From NCBI GenBank assembly GCA_021740045.1, contig JAIPAP010000034.1, positions 1 through 37,428 of the forward strand: 37,428 bases of DNA, written 5' to 3'. Made by a program: the position numbers and the translations under genes. Each line of letters opens with the position of its first letter. Positions within the stretch are counted from its first letter, which is position 1. Shown here piece by piece: positions 35,130 through 37,428 of the stretch. The notes under the pieces were generated by a model that did no database searches, had not been told where the DNA came from, and was given only the letters and a program-made list of their open reading frames with translations. The stretch is from Bacteroidales bacterium (GTDB lineage: Bacteria > Bacteroidota > Bacteroidia > Bacteroidales > JAIPAP01).

Positions 35130-36319
35130 TACAAAAACCCAAACATCCACAATGGAATCCTGTTTTTGTAGCCGTATTCCACATCATCAATAGCCAGGAA
35201 AGAATTTTCCAATCCCGATATTTGATAAGTGGTTTTATTTTTTCCACCTATTTCAAAGATGTATTGATCATCAACCCGGAAGTCACCTTCTTTTGAATAA
35301 TCAACCTGTTGTTTTGCACTGAGTTGGTTCAGGAAAAATGTTTCTCTCAATGTTCCTTTCTCAGGTATATTGGGATTTATGGCATAAAACAAATTACCGT
35401 TATTGAGATAGAGTTTTGCCGGTTTACTCATATAGCTTAATCCTTTTACGGGGCTATTTAGCGAGAGTATTAATTGCGCTTGTTCCAGATAATGAAGATA
35501 ACGTAGCAAGGTATCGCGAACGATTCCTATTTTTCGGCTTAATTCACTGATATTGGGCTTAAATGGTACACTATGACTGATGATGTATAAAAGCTTCTTT
35601 ATCTTAACTATTGAGGAATAGTCCATATTAATGATACCGGGAAGGTCGGTTTCCAGCATAAGGTTCACAATACGTTCCAGGTGATGATGATAATCTTCAC
35701 CCGTTTCCTTAAAAAAAGGATAGGCTCCAAAACGGTTAAATTCATTGAATGCCTTCACAGGCTTTATTTTCGAAGAGAATTCAGCTGCAATTTCCTTGTG
35801 ACGATTCAATATTTCGTTTAAGGTGAAACTCGGAAAGGATATCCCATACTGCAGTTCAACAAACTCCCTCAATGATAAGCTTGGAAGGGTATACAGCATT
35901 GCCCGCCTGCTAAGGTCTGCTTTACTCTTATCAATCTCCAGAACCGATGATCCGGTAAAAATCACTTTTAATTCCGGGTATTGGTCATAGAGGTTTTTAA
36001 TTTCTTGTGACCAGCCAGGGTATTTATGGACTTCATCCAGGAAAAGGTATTTACCGCCATTCTTCACAAAATGATCGACAAAATCAATCAATCTATTGTC
36101 GGAAAAGTAGATGTGATCCAAACTAAGATAGATTGCCTCATCAGTTAACCCGAAATTTTCTTTCAGGAATTGAAGGATAAGCGTTGTTTTCCCGGTTCCG
36201 CGGGCACCTTTTATAGCGATCAGGCGCCTTTCCCAATTAATTTCTGTATATAGAAATCGTTTGAAGTCAAGGGAGACTCCCTGTATGCTTTTAGCTGAAA
36301 TGTCGAATAGGTTTTCCAT
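35126..36319 (-). CDS. AAA_14/DUF4143 family ATPase
   Basis: A 397-residue protein with the start at ATG 36319 (MENLFDISAK); the in-frame TTG at 36352 overlaps the promoter and is unlikely. Walker A is GARGTGKT (38-45), Walker B is KYLFLDEVHKY, followed by the sensor-like VIFTGSSVLEI. The C-terminal part has the DUF4143 winged-helix pattern (ISELSRKIGIVRDTLLRYLHYLEQAQLILSL). These ATPases are numerous in Bacteroidota and archaea and of unclear function, perhaps linked to DNA binding or mobile elements. Three TGTCGAAT sites with exact 33-bp spacing cover the promoter and start, suggesting autoregulation. Confidence 0.87.
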   Translation of the reverse strand: MENLFDISAKSIQGVSLDFKRFLYTEINWERRLIAIKGARGTGKTTLILQFLKENFGLTDEAIYLSLDHIYFSDNRLIDFVDHFVKNGGKYLFLDEVHKYPGWSQEIKNLYDQYPELKVIFTGSSVLEIDKSKADLSRRAMLYTLPSLSLREFVELQYGISFPSFTLNEILNRHKEIAAEFSSKIKPVKAFNEFNRFGAYPFFKETGEDYHHHLERIVNLMLETDLPGIINMDYSSIVKIKKLLYIISHSVPFKPNISELSRKIGIVRDTLLRYLHYLEQAQLILSLNSPVKGLSYMSKPAKLYLNNGNLFYAINPNIPEKGTLRETFFLNQLSAKQQVDYSKEGDFRVDDQYIFEIGGKNKTTYQISGLENSFLAIDDVEYGYKNRIPLWMFGFLY

Positions 36320-36374
36320 TTTATCATATATATTGTCGAATGCATAAGGCAAAATTAATTAAAAATTGTCGAAT
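36301..36374 (-). promoter_or_regulatory. Three phased TGTCGAAT operator-like sites and promoter of the AAA_14 gene
   Basis: TGTCGAAT occurs at 36301-36308, 36334-36341 and 36367-36374, each exactly 33 bp apart (about three helical turns). The middle and outer copies share the extended ATTGTCGAAT. The -7 box TAATTTTG (36350-36357, minus) sits between the second and third, and the first lies inside the coding start. Confidence 0.6.
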
Positions 36375-36504
36375 AGATAATACAATAATGAATAAAACTC
36401 ACAACCTTTTGGATATCTGCCATGCTGATGGACTATATGTGATTGGAGAAGCCTTGCTATTTAAAGATTCTTGAAGAATTTGAAATAAAATTTCACGATT
36501 TCCA

Positions 36505-36552
36505 TTGTTTATGAACATAAGTTCATTACTTTTGCAAATGAACATAAGTTCA
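36505..36552 (+). promoter_or_regulatory. DUF134 promoter flanked by two identical palindromes
   Basis: The 14-bp perfect dyad TGAACATAAGTTCA occurs at 36512-36525 and 36539-36552. Between them is the -7 box TACTTTTG (36527-36534), with TTG at 36505-36507 19 nt upstream. A protein bound at both dyads would cover the promoter, so repression is likely. The second dyad ends two bases before the start codon. Confidence 0.65.
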
Positions 36553-36554
36553 AA

Positions 36555-37229
36555 ATGAATATGCCAAGACCAAAACGATATAGAAGAATGAACCATCCGC
36601 CGGTGATACAGGGCTTCAGGCCGTTTGGCAGTCCGGCCGTGTTGAAGGAGGCGGTAAAATTGCTCTTTGAAGAGTATGAGGCCATCAAGCTGGCCGATTA
36701 TGAAAATCTCTCCCAGGAAGAGGCCGCCGGCCGCATGGATGTTTCCCGGCCAACCTTTACCCGTATTTATGAGAAAGCCCGCCGGAAAATCGCCCGGGCC
36801 TTCGCCGAAACCCGTTCCATTGTGATCGAGGGGGGCTATGTTCACTTCGACCGCGAATGGTATCGCTGTATGAGTTGCGAAAGCACTTTTGTGGTCAAAG
36901 ATCATGACAAGGAGGTGCATCAGTGTCCGGTGTGTAAATCGGAAGATGTAGTGCACATCAATGCGGGCATTGGAAAAGAAGGAAAACATGAGCAGGAGAA
37001 AGAACCGCCGCGTCCCAAAGGTGACACCGGTTTTTGCATGTGCCCTTCCTGCGGTATGAAGCTTTCACATCAGCGGGGTGTTCCCTGCCGCAGTGTGGAA
37101 TGCCCGGAATGCGGTGAGTTTATGATGCGCGAAATTGCAGGACTTGGAAACCAACATCGTCATCAAAATCAAAACCAAACGAAAAACAAACAGGATAATG
37201 AAGATAGCGATCAGCTCGAGCGGGAATGA
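36555..37229 (+). CDS. DUF134 DNA-binding protein with zinc ribbons
   Basis: A 224-residue protein. The UPF0251/DUF134 start (MPRPKRYRRMNHPPVIQGFRP) leads to a sigma-70-like HTH at residues 52-75 (LSQEEAAGRMDVSRPTFTRIY). Two Cys4-type clusters follow (CMSCES...CPVCKSED and CMCPSCGMKL...VECPECGEFM), separated by a Lys/Glu-rich linker, and a Gln/Asn-rich tail. DUF134 genes are habitually next to NifX/NifB-type proteins, as here, where the next gene starts inside this one. It likely binds the two palindromes ahead of its own start, as a metal- or redox-linked regulator. The alternative start at 36561 makes little difference. Confidence 0.88.
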   Translation: MNMPRPKRYRRMNHPPVIQGFRPFGSPAVLKEAVKLLFEEYEAIKLADYENLSQEEAAGRMDVSRPTFTRIYEKARRKIARAFAETRSIVIEGGYVHFDREWYRCMSCESTFVVKDHDKEVHQCPVCKSEDVVHINAGIGKEGKHEQEKEPPRPKGDTGFCMCPSCGMKLSHQRGVPCRSVECPECGEFMMREIAGLGNQHRHQNQNQTKNKQDNEDSDQLERE

Positions 37230-37428
37230 ACCCGATGCAAAAATGAACCATCACTTTGGCAGGTGCCCGTGGTTCATCATTTATGATACGGAAACAGGCT
37301 CTTATGAGGCTCTGGAGAATTCTGCCAAAGAAGCTTCATCGGCTGCCGGACCGCAAGCTGCAGAACTTGTGTCGGAAAAAGGTGTGAAAATAACCATAGC
37401 CGGTGACTTTGGTCCTAAAGTCAAATTC
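37198..37428 (+). CDS. Dinitrogenase Fe-Mo cofactor-binding (NifX/NifB-type) domain protein, partial
   Basis: The frame starts at an ATG 32 nt before the end of the DUF134 gene and runs off the window edge after 77 codons. It begins MKIAISSSGNEPDAKMNHHFGRC, then WFIIYDTETG and AGPQAAELVSEKGVKITIAGDFGPK, the signature of the PF02579 domain that binds iron-molybdenum or iron-sulfur precursors. Such small stand-alone proteins occur widely in non-nitrogen-fixing anaerobes. The overlap implies translational coupling with DUF134. Confidence 0.87.
   Translation, partial: MKIAISSSGNEPDAKMNHHFGRCPWFIIYDTETGSYEALENSAKEASSAAGPQAAELVSEKGVKITIAGDFGPKVKF

Noticed and set aside
36399-36989. 196-codon minus-strand frame over the DUF134 gene
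   Set aside because: It lies opposite a well-supported DUF134 reading frame and covers its promoter dyads.

Overview
The window comes from a member of the phylum Bacteroidota, most likely a Bacteroidales/Marinilabiliales-type organism. This rests on the gene order rpsU-xerC-hpf-tRNAs-tuf-tRNA-Trp-secE-nusG-rplKAJL-rpoBC, on Bacteroidota-type promoters (TTTG, about 20 nt, TAnnTTTG) ahead of several genes, on mostly absent Shine-Dalgarno sequences, on secreted proteins with a type IX secretion tail, a PCMD domain or choice-of-anchor domains, and on a DPP-IV-like S9 peptidase and a tricorn-like protease.

Layout. 1-6.7 kb: dps; a secreted choice-of-anchor V protein; a tRNA-Val(GAC) preceded, in its own orientation, by five tandem defective tRNA-Val 5' halves and followed by a 42-residue secretory mini-ORF; a T9SS-sorted PCMD protein; an S9 dipeptidyl peptidase; an outer-membrane barrel. 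6.8-22.7 kb: the conserved core for translation and transcription. Inside it, between tRNA-Thr and tRNA-Tyr, lie four tandem 107-nt pseudo-tRNA-Tyr copies. 22.7-28.5 kb: an accessory region with a NifU-like protein, a DUF488 remnant, a frameshifted VapBC pair, an apparent operon (stand-alone IS1-type zinc-ribbon/HTH protein, ArsP_2-type exporter, methyltransferase, radical SAM protein), a DUF433 antitoxin whose toxin survives as 15 codons, a His/Cys-rich metal-type protein and a collapsed TonB-dependent receptor. 28.5-37.4 kb: an SDR oxidoreductase, a tricorn-like protease, a secreted beta-helix protein, an AAA_14/DUF4143 ATPase, and a DUF134 regulator overlapping a NifX/NifB-type gene cut by the window edge.

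Most unusual signal. Two different tRNA genes each follow, in their own transcription direction, a tandem array of defective copies of themselves. In both arrays a tRNA loop or arm is interrupted or replaced by a hairpin with the same core, TCCCGA...TCGGGA. The Tyr copies lack the anticodon and the T-arm consensus but can still form a degenerate acceptor stem. Other structure not explained by ordinary genes: three TGTCGAAT sites spaced exactly 33 bp apart over the AAA_14 promoter; two identical palindromes around the -7 box of the DUF134 gene; and a duplicated, about 86-residue C-terminal module shared by two secreted proteins 32 kb apart.

All calls were made by reading the sequence, with no database search. 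Family names rest on recognised motifs, and promoter and hairpin calls are pattern matches.
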